In this document: piece after piece, positions 52,232 to 61,297 of the stretch | How positions within the stretch are numbered: position 1 is the first letter of the stretch | Layout of the letters: every line of letters begins with the position of its first letter | Assembly: GCA_030425045.1 (NCBI GenBank) | Contig: JAUHVL010000005.1 | Span: 124,001 to 188,000, forward strand | From: a bacterium | Lineage (GTDB): Bacteria; Bdellovibrionota; Bacteriovoracia; Bacteriovoracales; Bacteriovoracaceae | Reading direction: 5' to 3' | Length of the DNA stretch: 64,000 nucleotides | The notes under the pieces: model-generated | What the model was told of the DNA's origin: nothing | Seen by the model: only the letters and a program-made list of their open reading frames with translations | Databases searched by the model: none | Position numbers and translations under genes: made by a program

Positions 52232-53363
52232 ATGGATCAGTCAGTAAAAATAGCTCTCGATGAATGCCGTTCAGGGTTAAAAGAATATTTACCAAAGCTA
52301 GAATCTCTTCGGAGGTCACTTTGAAATTGATCGTAAAAAAGGTCGCTTAACAGAAATTACCGAGATGGAAGCACTTGAGGGCTTTTGGAATGATTCTGAT
52401 AAAGCGGCTCAGATTCAAAAAGAAAAGAACCTACTTCAAGATGTCGTCAACACTTATGAGAAATTAGAAGAACAGCGAGATGAATTCGATATTCTCGTTG
52501 AGTACGCTGGAGAAGGAGACGAAGATTCTGCTCATGAGGCAATCTCTGTTTTTAATAAATTTCAAGAGTCATTTCTCGCTGCTGAACAAAAAGTTCTCCT
52601 CAGTGGAGAGCTTGATGCAAATAATGCTATTGTCTCAATAAATTCAGGAGCGGGAGGAACAGAGTCCTGTGATTGGGCTTCGATGTTATTGAGAATGATT
52701 ACCCGGTGGGCAGAGTCTCAGGGTCATAAGGTTCAAGTTCTCGACGTTCAAGCTGGTGAAGAAGCAGGGATTAAATCTGCGACTATGATGGTGAATGGCA
52801 ATTATGCCTATGGCTTTTTAAAAGGAGAAACGGGGGTCCACCGCTTGGTTAGAATTTCTCCTTTTGATTCAAACGCAAGAAGACATACCTCTTTTTCTTC
52901 TGTTTTTGTTTCACCTGAAATTGACGACGATATAGAAATTGAAATCAATGATAGTGATTTAAAAATTGATGTGTTTAGATCTGGTGGAGCTGGCGGTCAG
53001 TCAGTGAATACAACGGACTCCGCTGTGCGTATTACCCACTTACCAACAAACACAGTTGTAACGTGTCAGAATGAACGGTCACAACTGCAAAATAAAATTC
53101 AAGCGATGAAAGTTTTAAAATCTCGACTATACGAGCTTGAGATGGAAAAAAAACGTGCCGAGCAAGATGAGGTTTAAGCTTCAAAGAAGAAAATTGAATG
53201 GGGTTCGCAAATTCGAAGTTATGTTCTCCACCCCTATAAAATGGTTAAAGATCACCGAACTGATTTTGAGTCTTCGCAAGCAGAAAAAGTTCTTGATGGT
53301 GATCTCGATGGATTTATGGATGCTCATTTACGTTGGATGGTCGGAGGCACTGTCGAAGAATGA
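52232..53363 (+). CDS. prfB: Peptide chain release factor 2 with programmed +1 frameshift and an additional in-frame UAA
   Basis: The gene starts at ATG 52232, with 30 codons to CTT, then TGA (52322-52324). A GGAGG three bases before CTT-TGA matches the classical RF2 autoregulatory +1 shift. Translation then resumes at 52323 as EIDRKKGRL. The SPF anticodon tripeptide ([12 protein letters not shown]) and the GGQ motif ([10 protein letters not shown]) are intact. At 53175-53177 an in-frame TAA follows [12 protein letters not shown]. The same frame then runs on for 61 codons as [20 protein letters not shown] to [17 protein letters not shown], the conserved RF2 C-terminus, ending at TGA 53361. 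Full length would be 376 codons. Relatives likely have Glu at the TAA. Confidence 0.9.
52314..52325 (+). promoter_or_regulatory. Programmed +1 frameshift site of prfB
   Basis: The sequence GGAGGTCACTTTGA (52311-52324) places an SD-like element three bases ahead of CTT-TGA, the canonical RF2 spacing. Low RF2 slows termination at UGA and lets tRNA-Leu slip from CUU to UUU, so RF2 controls its own level. Only the base after UGA differs from the common C (here A). Confidence 0.93.
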
Positions 53364-54568
53364 ACCACCTCATGATTTTGTTTAAAGTTCTCTTTTTAAA
53401 TAAGGCTTCACTAAAGTTTGCTTCAGGTGTTTGTTTAGGTATTTCTTTTTCTATCGCTGTGATTCTTTCAACCATCGGTTTAATGGATGGTTTTTCTGAA
53501 ATCCTCGAAACAAATCTTAAAAAAAGTACGGGGGATATTCACTTTATATCGCGTAGAGGTTTTTTTCAGTTAGAGGACTCTGTTGAATCAGTTCTAAAAA
53601 AACTTAATATAAAAACTTATTCTCCATTGATTCAGTCTGAAGCCTTTGTTGTTAAAGGTAATACATCTCGTGGTATTGCAATTAAAGGTATCTCTCCAGA
53701 CAGTTATAAAAATGTAACTGGTCTTAACGTTGACAACGAAAAAATAAAACAAGGTGTTTATTTAGGAAAAGAACTTGCGAAATCATTAAATGTTAAAGTG
53801 GATGACTTTATCGTTTTAACTTTGGCCAAAGGAAACTCCGCCCTTTCAGAGTTGCCCTTATTAAAAAGATTCAAAGTTGTCGGAGTTATTGATCATGGAA
53901 TTTATCAAAAAGATATGAGATTTGCTTATATGGAGCTCTCAGAGCTGCAATCTCTCATAAAAGCAGATAACCATATCAATATGGTTGTCTTAAATATCGA
54001 AAAGCCGCAAGAACATAGAATGTTTGGAGTTAAAGAAAGTATTAAGCAAAAACTTTTTGATCTTGAAGAAACGTTAGGCTCATCTTTTCGTTTTCGTCCT
54101 TATTGGCATGATTTTTCACACCTACTCGAAGCAGTAGAGCATGAAAAATTGACTATTAGTTTAATTCTGCAGGTTATTGTTATTGTTTCTGTTTTTAATG
54201 CACTTGCTTTTATTATTTTTCTCAATGAAAAGAGATCAAAAGATATTTTTCTTTTTCAAGCATTAGGTTTATCCAAGAAAAAACTCTTAGGCCTATGGGT
54301 CTCACTCCTAACATTATTTTGGGTTATTAGTTGTCTTATCTCTTTAGTTTGGTTACGAATTTTTGATTATGCTCTCGCCAACTGGAGTGTGTTCAAACTA
54401 CCTGGTCATGTTTATCAACTGGAACAACTTGCGCTAGAAATAAAAACAGAAGATTATATTTTAGTGTTTTCTGTGGCCGTGGTTTGGATGTTATTAATTT
54501 CCTTTATTGGCCTATGGCGAATTGCGAGACAACCCCTTCTTGCTGGGTTGAGAAAGGAGTTTGCTTAA
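53360..54568 (+). CDS. lolC: LolC/LolE-type lipoprotein-releasing permease
   Basis: The 402-aa FtsX-like permease has an N-terminal helix (about residues 17-40), a large periplasmic domain and three C-terminal helices (about 265-290, 312-340, 370-392). LolCDE moves lipoproteins from the inner membrane to LolA. The ATG at 53360 overlaps the terminal TGA of prfB (ATGA), implying translational coupling with full-length RF2. An ATG at 53372 is an alternative. Only one permease gene is present, so a homodimer (LolF-like) is possible. Confidence 0.88.
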   Translation: MNHLMILFKVLFLNKASLKFASGVCLGISFSIAVILSTIGLMDGFSEILETNLKKSTGDIHFISRRGFFQLEDSVESVLKKLNIKTYSPLIQSEAFVVKGNTSRGIAIKGISPDSYKNVTGLNVDNEKIKQGVYLGKELAKSLNVKVDDFIVLTLAKGNSALSELPLLKRFKVVGVIDHGIYQKDMRFAYMELSELQSLIKADNHINMVVLNIEKPQEHRMFGVKESIKQKLFDLEETLGSSFRFRPYWHDFSHLLEAVEHEKLTISLILQVIVIVSVFNALAFIIFLNEKRSKDIFLFQALGLSKKKLLGLWVSLLTLFWVISCLISLVWLRIFDYALANWSVFKLPGHVYQLEQLALEIKTEDYILVFSVAVVWMLLISFIGLWRIARQPLLAGLRKEFA

Positions 54569-55233
54569 TGGCAAATATAGAAGTTAAATCTGTCGAAAGG
54601 CATTACGGTTTAGTCAAAGCAGTAGATAAGTTATCGGCGACCTTTGAGGCTGGTAAACAGTATGCCATTAGGGGCTCATCAGGTTCGGGTAAATCGACAT
54701 TATTATATTTATTAGCAGGACTCGATCGTCCTACTGCTGGCCAAATTCTCGTTGACGGAAAAGATCTTTCAAGTTTTTCAGATGAAGCATTAGCAAAATA
54801 TCGTAACCGAAGTGTCGGTTTGGTTTTTCAGTTTCACTTTCTCTTACCTTCCATGAATTGCTTAAATAATATTTTATTGCCAGCAAAAATTGGAAACGCA
54901 AAAGTCGATAACGTAAAAGAAAATTGTATTGAGCTAGCGAAGGCCTTAGGAGTTGAGCACTGCCTAAAAAAGTTTCCCTTCGAGATATCTGGTGGAGAAC
55001 AACAGCGAATTAATATCATACGAGCTCTATCGCTAAGGCCAAAGTATTTATTTTGTGATGAGCCTACGGGGAATTTAGACTCAGAAAATTCTTTAAAAGT
55101 GGTAGCGTTACTAAAAGAGCTTTCAAAAGCTTTTGAAGCAACATTGATCGTTGTAACCCATGATAAAGAAGTTGCTGAGCATTTTGATCACGGGCTACTT
55201 TTTAAAGATGGAAGAGTCGAATCAGCGTATTAA
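54568..55233 (+). CDS. lolD: LolD-type ABC transporter ATPase
   Basis: From the ATG at 54568, overlapping the lolC stop (TAATG), the protein is 221 aa. Walker A GSSGSGKS is at 36-43, the Q-loop lies in LVFQFHFLLPSMN, the signature is ISGGEQQRINI and Walker B is FCDEPTGNLD, followed by the H-loop VVTHDKE. It belongs to the MacB/LolD class that energises FtsX-type permeases. Confidence 0.95.
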   Translation: MANIEVKSVERHYGLVKAVDKLSATFEAGKQYAIRGSSGSGKSTLLYLLAGLDRPTAGQILVDGKDLSSFSDEALAKYRNRSVGLVFQFHFLLPSMNCLNNILLPAKIGNAKVDNVKENCIELAKALGVEHCLKKFPFEISGGEQQRINIIRALSLRPKYLFCDEPTGNLDSENSLKVVALLKELSKAFEATLIVVTHDKEVAEHFDHGLLFKDGRVESAY

Positions 55234-55326
55234 GTAAATTTGCCACACTTTGTTAGATTAAGTCATAAGTTTAATCTTTACACCTTCGGCCGCGAATCAT
55301 AAGTTTTCTCCACATTTGGAGGACAT

Positions 55327-55866
55327 ATGAAATTAACAATCATCAGCTTTTTAATCATATCTTTTAATGCCTTTGGTAATTATGTGGCCGATCAGATTTC
55401 AGGAGCTCCTTCTTTAGGTCTTATGTGTCAAACAGATAATTTTGATACTTTTACAAATGGAGTTGCCGTTAGAGTTGATTTACCTGTTGTTGAAACAGGG
55501 GTTAATACTTTTAAGTTTGTTGAAGCTTCTAACGCGAGAGCTCTTTTTACTTTTCAATTTCGTAAAAACTATTCAAATCAAATTGAAACGGCCTCTTTTG
55601 ATAATGTTCGCTACTTAACGAGCGTTTTATCCTACAAGCTTTCTGGTTTTCGTACTTTTGACTCGTATGGAGATTTAGAGAAAATCTATGAGGTGTATTC
55701 TTTTGATGAAAGTATCGAAGCTTTTCGTGATGCTAGCGGTGAGGATTATACTTTTACGATAACTCCTTCTTATGATGGTCAAAAAATGATGCTAGATGGT
55801 GAAGGCTTTCAACAATATGCTGGTGCCTACAACGTAAATTGTTTTATTGGTACTCGTCAAAACTAG
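55327..55866 (+). CDS. Secreted protein of unknown function
   Basis: The 179-aa product has a signal peptide (MKLTIISFLIISFNAFGNYVA), two cysteines (LMCQTDN, NCFIGT) at the ends of the mature domain, and strand-rich sequence. GGAGGAC precedes the ATG. It sits alone between lolD and bamA. I recognise no family; context suggests the envelope. Confidence 0.65.
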   Translation: MKLTIISFLIISFNAFGNYVADQISGAPSLGLMCQTDNFDTFTNGVAVRVDLPVVETGVNTFKFVEASNARALFTFQFRKNYSNQIETASFDNVRYLTSVLSYKLSGFRTFDSYGDLEKIYEVYSFDESIEAFRDASGEDYTFTITPSYDGQKMMLDGEGFQQYAGAYNVNCFIGTRQN

Positions 55867-55988
55867 AGAATCACTAAGCTTTTCTCCAATCCTGATCTGT
55901 CGACTTCCTCATTCATTGTGGACTTACTTTACTAAAATTGTTATTTTTTCATGCTAGCGCATAATGTTGTCAGCTGAAGGTGATCTGA

Positions 55989-58277
55989 TTGACGATCTTT
56001 AAGAATATTAAACTCTTATCCATCCTGTTTTTACTATTTGTAAATTCAGTTTTTGCTTTAGAGGACTTGGGTCCCGTTCGTAATCTATTTAAGATTGATG
56101 AAATTGAAATTCAAGGCTTAAGAAGAGTTGAAAAAGAAGCGGTTACTGAGAAGATCACTTCCAAAAAAGGTTTTGTGCTCGACAATTACACTCTTCGTTC
56201 AGACATTCAAAAGATCTATGCTTTAAAGTATTTTGAATCAGTTGAGGCCCATCAAATTAAAAGAAAAGGGAAAAACATCCTTCAGTTTATTGTGAAGGAA
56301 AAACCCGTCATCACTCAAATTCTTTTTAAAGGTAATGAAGAAATTGATGATGAAGACTTGAGTGCTAGTATGAAGATGAAAGAATTTGCCATTCTTGATA
56401 TCAATACAGTTAAGTCCGATGTTGAGTCAATTCAAAAGCAGTACGAAGAAAAAGGTTTCTATCTCGCTAAGGCATCTTACACCATAAAAGATATGGGGAA
56501 TGATAATTTAGAACTTACTTACCATATCAAAGAGTACGATAAGGTGAGAGTTAAAAAAGTTATCTTCCTCGGTAACAGAGCTTTTGAAGACGATCAGCTA
56601 AAAAGTATTATGGAAACTCAAGAAGAGGGATTATTTTCTTTTATGAGTGGAACAGGAAACTTTAAGGAGTTTAACTTTCAAACTGACGTTGAAAGAGTGA
56701 AGTATTTTTACCGTACTAAAGGTTATCTTCAGGTAAATATCGGAACTCCTGAGATCACGGTTTCTCAAGATAAAAAATGGGTTTTCATTACAATGAAAGT
56801 GAATGAGGGGCCCCAGTTCTCTGTTAATGATATTTCGTTTAATGGAACGATGTTATTTACTGAAGATAAATTAAGAGAAAATATTCAGCTTAAAAAAGGC
56901 GAGATTTATTCTGAAGCGCTTTTAAGAGAAGATATTCAAAAGCTTACGGAAATGTATCAGGATGAAGGTTATGCTTTTGCCAACGTCTTGAGGACTCTCA
57001 GTATTGTTCCCGGAGAAAATAAAGTTGATGTTGAGTTTTCTTTTGAGAAAGGAAAGATTGCTTATTTTGGTGAAATTAGAATCAAAGGGAATAATAAAAC
57101 TCGTGATAAAGTTATTCGACGTGAACTCCGTATTCAAGAAGGCGCACGCTATAGTGGATCTGCCCTCAGGCGATCGAAAGAAAACGTGAACAGACTAGGG
57201 TTTTTTGAACCGCAAAGTGTGATCTTTAACCAAGTTTCTCCGAAAGGAAAAGATGACGTTCTTGATATTGAAGTTGAAGTAAAAGAAAGAGATACCGGGC
57301 AAATTACTTTAGGTGCTGGTTATTCAACTGCTGGCGGGGGCTTCTTAAACGCCTCTATTGCTCAAACTAACTTTAGAGGTCTAGGCCAAAATCTTTCGTT
57401 TAGCTTTTCACTTGCCGAAAATTCTCAAGATATGACATTGAGTTTCACTGAACCCTATGTTTTTGACACCAAGTGGACAGGTGGTATTGACCTCTATAAT
57501 AGAAAAGATGAAAGATCTCGTTCTGCAACTTATGAACAAAAAGGTTTCGCACCAAGATTGGGGCATCCCATCGCTGAATATACGAGAATGTTCTTAACTT
57601 ATCGTTACGAAGATACTCAGATTAAAAATGAAAATGATCCGTTTCTCGATGAAAACGTAGAGAACGGAGTCGCTTCATCTGTCACTCTGTCTATTGTTCA
57701 TGACAAGAGAAACAATACCTTTGATCCTAGCGGTGGTTACTACTTTAGAGTGGCGACGGAGCACACCGGCTTTGGCTATAAAAAGAAGTGGCAAAAAAAT
57801 GAATTTGATGCTCGTTATTATAATAACCTTTATGGTGATCTCGTTTTTAGAAGTAGACTATTTGCGGCAAAACTTGAGAATGTTGATAGCTCGCCTATTC
57901 CTAGGTCTGAAAAGTTTTTCTTAGGTGGTGCGAGGAACTTAAGAGGTTTTGAGTACGAGGGTGTCGGTCCACAAGAAACAAAGCAAAATAGTGATGGCCT
58001 ATTTATCACCAGAAATACTCGTGGTCGTTTTATGACCTTTTCTACCTTTGAATTTGAGCATCCTTTAGCAAGAGAAGCAGGACTTCGTTGGGTGCTTTTC
58101 TTTGATGCGGGGCATGCTGGTGAGTATGATCATATTCGTATTCATAAAGATTATGGCTTTGGTTTTAGATGGTTCTCGCCAATTGGTGTGCTTCGATTCG
58201 AATTTGGATACCCATTAGGTAAAGAAGGCGAGGGAGCTGGTAGCCAATTCCATTTTGATGTAGGACAATTATTTTAA
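55989..58277 (+). CDS. bamA: Outer membrane protein assembly factor BamA
   Basis: The 762-aa Omp85 protein has a signal peptide, five POTRA domains (about residues 35-425; first strand RNLFKIDEIEIQGLRRVEKEAV) and a 16-strand barrel. Barrel markers are GAGYSTAGGGFLNASIAQTNFRGLG, FDPSGGYYFRVATEH, FFLGGARNLRGFEYEGVGP with the VRGF-type lock and the C-terminal FHFDVGQLF ending in Phe. It inserts beta-barrels into the outer membrane. It starts with TTG after GAAGG; a promoter-like TTGTTA-N16-CATAAT lies upstream. Confidence 0.96.
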   Translation: MTIFKNIKLLSILFLLFVNSVFALEDLGPVRNLFKIDEIEIQGLRRVEKEAVTEKITSKKGFVLDNYTLRSDIQKIYALKYFESVEAHQIKRKGKNILQFIVKEKPVITQILFKGNEEIDDEDLSASMKMKEFAILDINTVKSDVESIQKQYEEKGFYLAKASYTIKDMGNDNLELTYHIKEYDKVRVKKVIFLGNRAFEDDQLKSIMETQEEGLFSFMSGTGNFKEFNFQTDVERVKYFYRTKGYLQVNIGTPEITVSQDKKWVFITMKVNEGPQFSVNDISFNGTMLFTEDKLRENIQLKKGEIYSEALLREDIQKLTEMYQDEGYAFANVLRTLSIVPGENKVDVEFSFEKGKIAYFGEIRIKGNNKTRDKVIRRELRIQEGARYSGSALRRSKENVNRLGFFEPQSVIFNQVSPKGKDDVLDIEVEVKERDTGQITLGAGYSTAGGGFLNASIAQTNFRGLGQNLSFSFSLAENSQDMTLSFTEPYVFDTKWTGGIDLYNRKDERSRSATYEQKGFAPRLGHPIAEYTRMFLTYRYEDTQIKNENDPFLDENVENGVASSVTLSIVHDKRNNTFDPSGGYYFRVATEHTGFGYKKKWQKNEFDARYYNNLYGDLVFRSRLFAAKLENVDSSPIPRSEKFFLGGARNLRGFEYEGVGPQETKQNSDGLFITRNTRGRFMTFSTFEFEHPLAREAGLRWVLFFDAGHAGEYDHIRIHKDYGFGFRWFSPIGVLRFEFGYPLGKEGEGAGSQFHFDVGQLF

Positions 58278-58299
58278 TTAATAGCTTTAAGGAGAAGTA

Positions 58300-58800
58300 A
58301 TGAAGAAGCTTTTGATCGTTTTAATGGTTTCATTATTAAGTGTAAGTTCGTTTGCTGCAAAGGTAGCAATGGTTGATATTCAGAGAATTTTAATTGGTGT
58401 CGATGAAGGCAAAAGAGTTCGTGGAAAACTTGAAAAAATGTTTAAAGAGCGCCAGAAAAAATTAGATAAAGAAAAAAAATCGCTACAAAAACTTCAAGAA
58501 GATTTTAAAAAGCAAAATATGGTCATGAGTGAAAAGGCCAAGTCTAAAAAAGAAAGAGAAATTCAAGAAAAAATAATCGCTCTTCAGCAAATGAGTATGC
58601 AATATCAAAATGAGATGCAAGCTGAGGAAAATAAAAATAAAGGTCCAATTCTTAAGAAAATCACAACAATCGTTGAAACGGTTGCTAAGAAACAAGGTTA
58701 TGAAATGGTTTTTGGCGCTTCAACAGCTCCTATCTATGTAAAAGAAGCCAAAGACATAACTAAAGATGTAATCACTGCTTATAATAAAAAACACAAGTGA
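58300..58800 (+). CDS. skp: Periplasmic chaperone Skp/OmpH
   Basis: The 166-aa protein has a signal peptide (MKKLLIVLMVSLLSVSSFA), the start AKVAMVDIQRIL typical of OmpH, a long charged coiled coil (45-125), and a C-terminal strand GYEMVFGASTAPIYVK. Skp trimers carry unfolded outer-membrane proteins to BamA, encoded just upstream (22-bp gap). Confidence 0.92.
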   Translation: MKKLLIVLMVSLLSVSSFAAKVAMVDIQRILIGVDEGKRVRGKLEKMFKERQKKLDKEKKSLQKLQEDFKKQNMVMSEKAKSKKEREIQEKIIALQQMSMQYQNEMQAEENKNKGPILKKITTIVETVAKKQGYEMVFGASTAPIYVKEAKDITKDVITAYNKKHK

Positions 58801-58826
58801 TGTTTTTTCTTTTTCATCTCCAATAT

Positions 58827-58851
58827 AAAGGGGCTTAACGGCCCCTTTTTG
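58827..58851 (+). terminator. Terminator or attenuator between skp and lpxD
   Basis: AAAGGGGC (58827-58834) pairs with GCCCCTTT (58841-58848), followed by a T tract. The lpxD ATG is only 20 bp further on, so lpxD either has reduced read-through expression or its own promoter. Confidence 0.8.
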
Positions 58852-58870
58852 TTTTGAGGAAAGCCACGAT

Positions 58871-59887
58871 ATGAAATTAAAAGAAATTTTAGATTACGAT
58901 AAAAGTATCGAAAATATTCAAGGAGATGAAGGTCTCTCATTTCTTCGGATAGGTGATAGTAAAAGTTTAACACCCGAAAGTCTGATATTTATCTCTTCAA
59001 AAAAATATTGGAATAAACTTCAACAAGAAAGCTTTAATAAACTTGGAGTCGTTTTTTCTAAAGATGTTTTTGACTCACTTGAAAATGAAAGTATTAAAAA
59101 AATAAAATCAGAGGTTAGCTTTTTAGGCATTTCCAAAGATGCTGAGCTATCGATGACAAAACTATCATTACCGTTTTATCAAAACATTAAAGAAAGCTGG
59201 AACGATGAAGTTGATGGAAGGCAAATGGGGACCGTTGATATCGATCCTTCTAGCTGGATAGCTCAACATGTTTTTATTGGAAAAGACGTTGTCATTGGAA
59301 AAAATGTTCGCATCTATCCAGGCGTTAGAATTTTATCGGGCTCATCAATTGGTGATGATTGTGAGTTGTTTCCCGGGGTTACTATTTATCAAAATGTAAA
59401 AATTGGAAATGCTGTTCGTATCCATGGAAATACAACCATAGGTGCGGATGGTTTTGGTTATAACTTTAGAGACGGTATTCATCATAAGTTATGGCATATG
59501 GGTGGAGTCATTATCGGAGATAATGTTGAGATCGGTGCCAACTCTTGTGTCGACGGCGGTACCTTTTCTCCTACCCTTATTGGAGCCGGTAGCAAATTCG
59601 ATAATCACGTCCAGGTTGGACATAATTGTATTATAGGAAGTGGCGTGATTCTGTGTGGGCATGTCGCTATTGGAGGTTCTTCTGAGCTTGGAGACTTTAC
59701 TGTGTTCGGTGGTAAGTCTGGTATGGGTCATGCCATGAAATTGGGTAAGGCGTGTCAAGTTGGCGGAGGAGCACTCGTAAATAGAGACTGGCCTGATGGT
59801 TCTGTCCTCGGAGGTCATCCTGCCAGACCTTTAAAAGAATGGATGAAGGGCCTTGCCTATGTTAGAAATCAAGTATCAAAAAATTAA
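58871..59887 (+). CDS. lpxD: UDP-3-O-acyl-glucosamine N-acyltransferase LpxD
   Basis: The 338-aa enzyme adds the second acyl chain in lipid A synthesis. An N-terminal uridine-binding domain (1-105) is followed by a left-handed beta helix of hexapeptide repeats (VFIGKDVVIGKNVRIYPGVRILSG and on) with the catalytic His in FDNHVQVGHNC. The end (GGHPARPLKEWMKGLAYVRN) is typical. GAGGAAAG is the ribosome site. Confidence 0.95.
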   Translation: MKLKEILDYDKSIENIQGDEGLSFLRIGDSKSLTPESLIFISSKKYWNKLQQESFNKLGVVFSKDVFDSLENESIKKIKSEVSFLGISKDAELSMTKLSLPFYQNIKESWNDEVDGRQMGTVDIDPSSWIAQHVFIGKDVVIGKNVRIYPGVRILSGSSIGDDCELFPGVTIYQNVKIGNAVRIHGNTTIGADGFGYNFRDGIHHKLWHMGGVIIGDNVEIGANSCVDGGTFSPTLIGAGSKFDNHVQVGHNCIIGSGVILCGHVAIGGSSELGDFTVFGGKSGMGHAMKLGKACQVGGGALVNRDWPDGSVLGGHPARPLKEWMKGLAYVRNQVSKN

Positions 59888-59962
59888 AGGTACGTCCACA
59901 CTTTTGGGACTGCTTGTGTCATCTAGATGACTCATATAGTCCCAAAAGTGTGGACGTACCTT
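59885..59962. repeat. 78-bp near-cruciform: 26-bp perfect inverted repeat with a palindromic loop
   Basis: The left arm 59885-59910 (starts AAAGGTACGTCCACAC) is exactly inverted at 59937-59962 (starts AGTCCCAAAAGTGTGG). The 26-nt loop itself contains the perfect palindrome GTCATCTAGATGAC. The left arm overlaps the last bases of lpxD, and the right arm ends 22 bp before fabZ. The GTACGTCC/GGACGTAC core and structure look like REP/BIME-type repeats mobilised by Y1 (RAYT) transposases; that link is from memory. Confidence 0.85.
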
Positions 59963-59983
59963 TTGGTTTAAAAGGAAAGTGTA

Positions 59984-60481
59984 ATGGTTTTGAATAAAGA
60001 ACAAGTAATGTCCATTTTGCCCCATAGGGACCCTTTTTTATTTGTTGATTCAATCGATGAGTTAATATTAAGTAATGGTGAAAAACTAGCAGATGGTAAG
60101 ACCATAAAGTATGAAGAGCAACTAGGCTGTATTGTGAAGGCTTCTTATCATACGAGTCCCGAGCATCCTATTTTTGCAGGGCACTTTCCTGGTAACCCTA
60201 TTCTTCCTGGAGTCGTTCAAGTTGAGATGATGGCCCAAGCATCTTGTTTCACACTTGTTCAAGTTGATCCCAATGTTCATGAAAAAGATTTAGAAGTAGC
60301 ACTTCTCAGAGTTGAAAATGCGAAGTTTCGAAAACCTGTTGTTCCAGATATGAAGCTTGAAATTAAATGTGTCTGTACAAAAGTGAGAGGAATGTTTGTA
60401 GAATATGACTGTAGTCTCTATCACAAAGGACAATTAATGTCTGAAGCAACAGTTTTTGCTTCGGTTAAAATTAACGGTTAA
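59984..60481 (+). CDS. fabZ: 3-hydroxyacyl-ACP dehydratase FabZ
   Basis: The 165-aa hotdog-fold enzyme has ILPHRDPFLFVDSI at the start and the active site block FAGHFPGNPILPGVVQVEMMAQAS with catalytic His and Glu. It dehydrates beta-hydroxyacyl-ACP in fatty acid elongation and competes with LpxA for the hydroxyacyl-ACP pool; the lpxD-fabZ-lpxA order is classic. The 15-20 extra residues before HTSPEHPIFAGHF are within family variation. Confidence 0.95.
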   Translation: MVLNKEQVMSILPHRDPFLFVDSIDELILSNGEKLADGKTIKYEEQLGCIVKASYHTSPEHPIFAGHFPGNPILPGVVQVEMMAQASCFTLVQVDPNVHEKDLEVALLRVENAKFRKPVVPDMKLEIKCVCTKVRGMFVEYDCSLYHKGQLMSEATVFASVKING

Positions 60482-60486
60482 TTATT

Positions 60487-61287
60487 ATGAGTAAAAATCA
60501 AAAAATACACCCCAATGCAATTGTTCATGACGGAGCGGTCCTTGGTGATAACGTTGAAGTAGGACCCTTCAGTATTATCGGTGAAAATGTAAAGCTTGCC
60601 GATGGGAATATTGTTGGTAGTAATGTGATTATAGATGGTCATTGCGATATTAGTGAAAATAATCAATTTTATCCCTTTGTGATGATCGGAGGTCAGCCTC
60701 AAGATCTTACTTATGCCAATGAGCCAACAAAGGTCATCATCGGGAAATCAAATATCTTTCGTGAGTATGTAAGTATTCACCGAGGAACGATGAAAGACAA
60801 AAAAGTTACGACAGTAGGTGATGAGTCACTACTCATGTCATATGTTCATCTCGGTCATGATGTAACCTTTGGAAGTAAATGTATTATCGCCAACTCAACG
60901 AACTTTGCTGGCCACGTAAATGTGGGTGATAATGTTATTATTGGCGGCGGTTGCAATATTGGTCAGTTTGTTACACTCGGGCGAGGTAGTTATATTGGAG
61001 GAGCTTCAGGTTTAGATCGTGATGTCCCTACTTTTTGTACGGCCTATGGAAACAGAATTAAATTAAAAGGTATCAATATCATTGGAATGAGAAGACAAGG
61101 GTTTAGCAAGCAAGTTATTAGTGAAGTTGTTGATTTTTTCCGCTTGATGGAAGCATCACCTCTTTCTCCTCGTGCTTTTGTCAATCAAGAGGATATCCTT
61201 TCTGAATATCAAAATAACGAAATCATTGATGATATGGTAGGACATATTAAAGGGTCTGAAATAGGAATCGCTCCCTTTATGAGTTGA
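60487..61287 (+). CDS. lpxA: Acyl-ACP--UDP-GlcNAc (or GlcNAc3N) acyltransferase LpxA
   Basis: The 266-aa beta-helix enzyme has hexapeptide repeats from IHPNAIVHDGAVLGDNVEVGPFSIIG, the catalytic His in MSYVHLGHDVTFG, and a C-terminal helical domain. It starts the lipid A pathway. If the next gene is GnnA, its substrate could be the 3-amino sugar nucleotide; sequence alone does not decide. The gap after fabZ is 5 bp. Confidence 0.95.
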   Translation: MSKNQKIHPNAIVHDGAVLGDNVEVGPFSIIGENVKLADGNIVGSNVIIDGHCDISENNQFYPFVMIGGQPQDLTYANEPTKVIIGKSNIFREYVSIHRGTMKDKKVTTVGDESLLMSYVHLGHDVTFGSKCIIANSTNFAGHVNVGDNVIIGGGCNIGQFVTLGRGSYIGGASGLDRDVPTFCTAYGNRIKLKGINIIGMRRQGFSKQVISEVVDFFRLMEASPLSPRAFVNQEDILSEYQNNEIIDDMVGHIKGSEIGIAPFMS

Positions 61288-61297
61288 TAGGGAAACT

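Noticed and set aside
53137-53385. Shifted plus-strand frame over the end of prfB
   Set aside because: The conserved RF2 C-terminus lies in the original frame past the TAA; the shifted frame has no conserved sequence.
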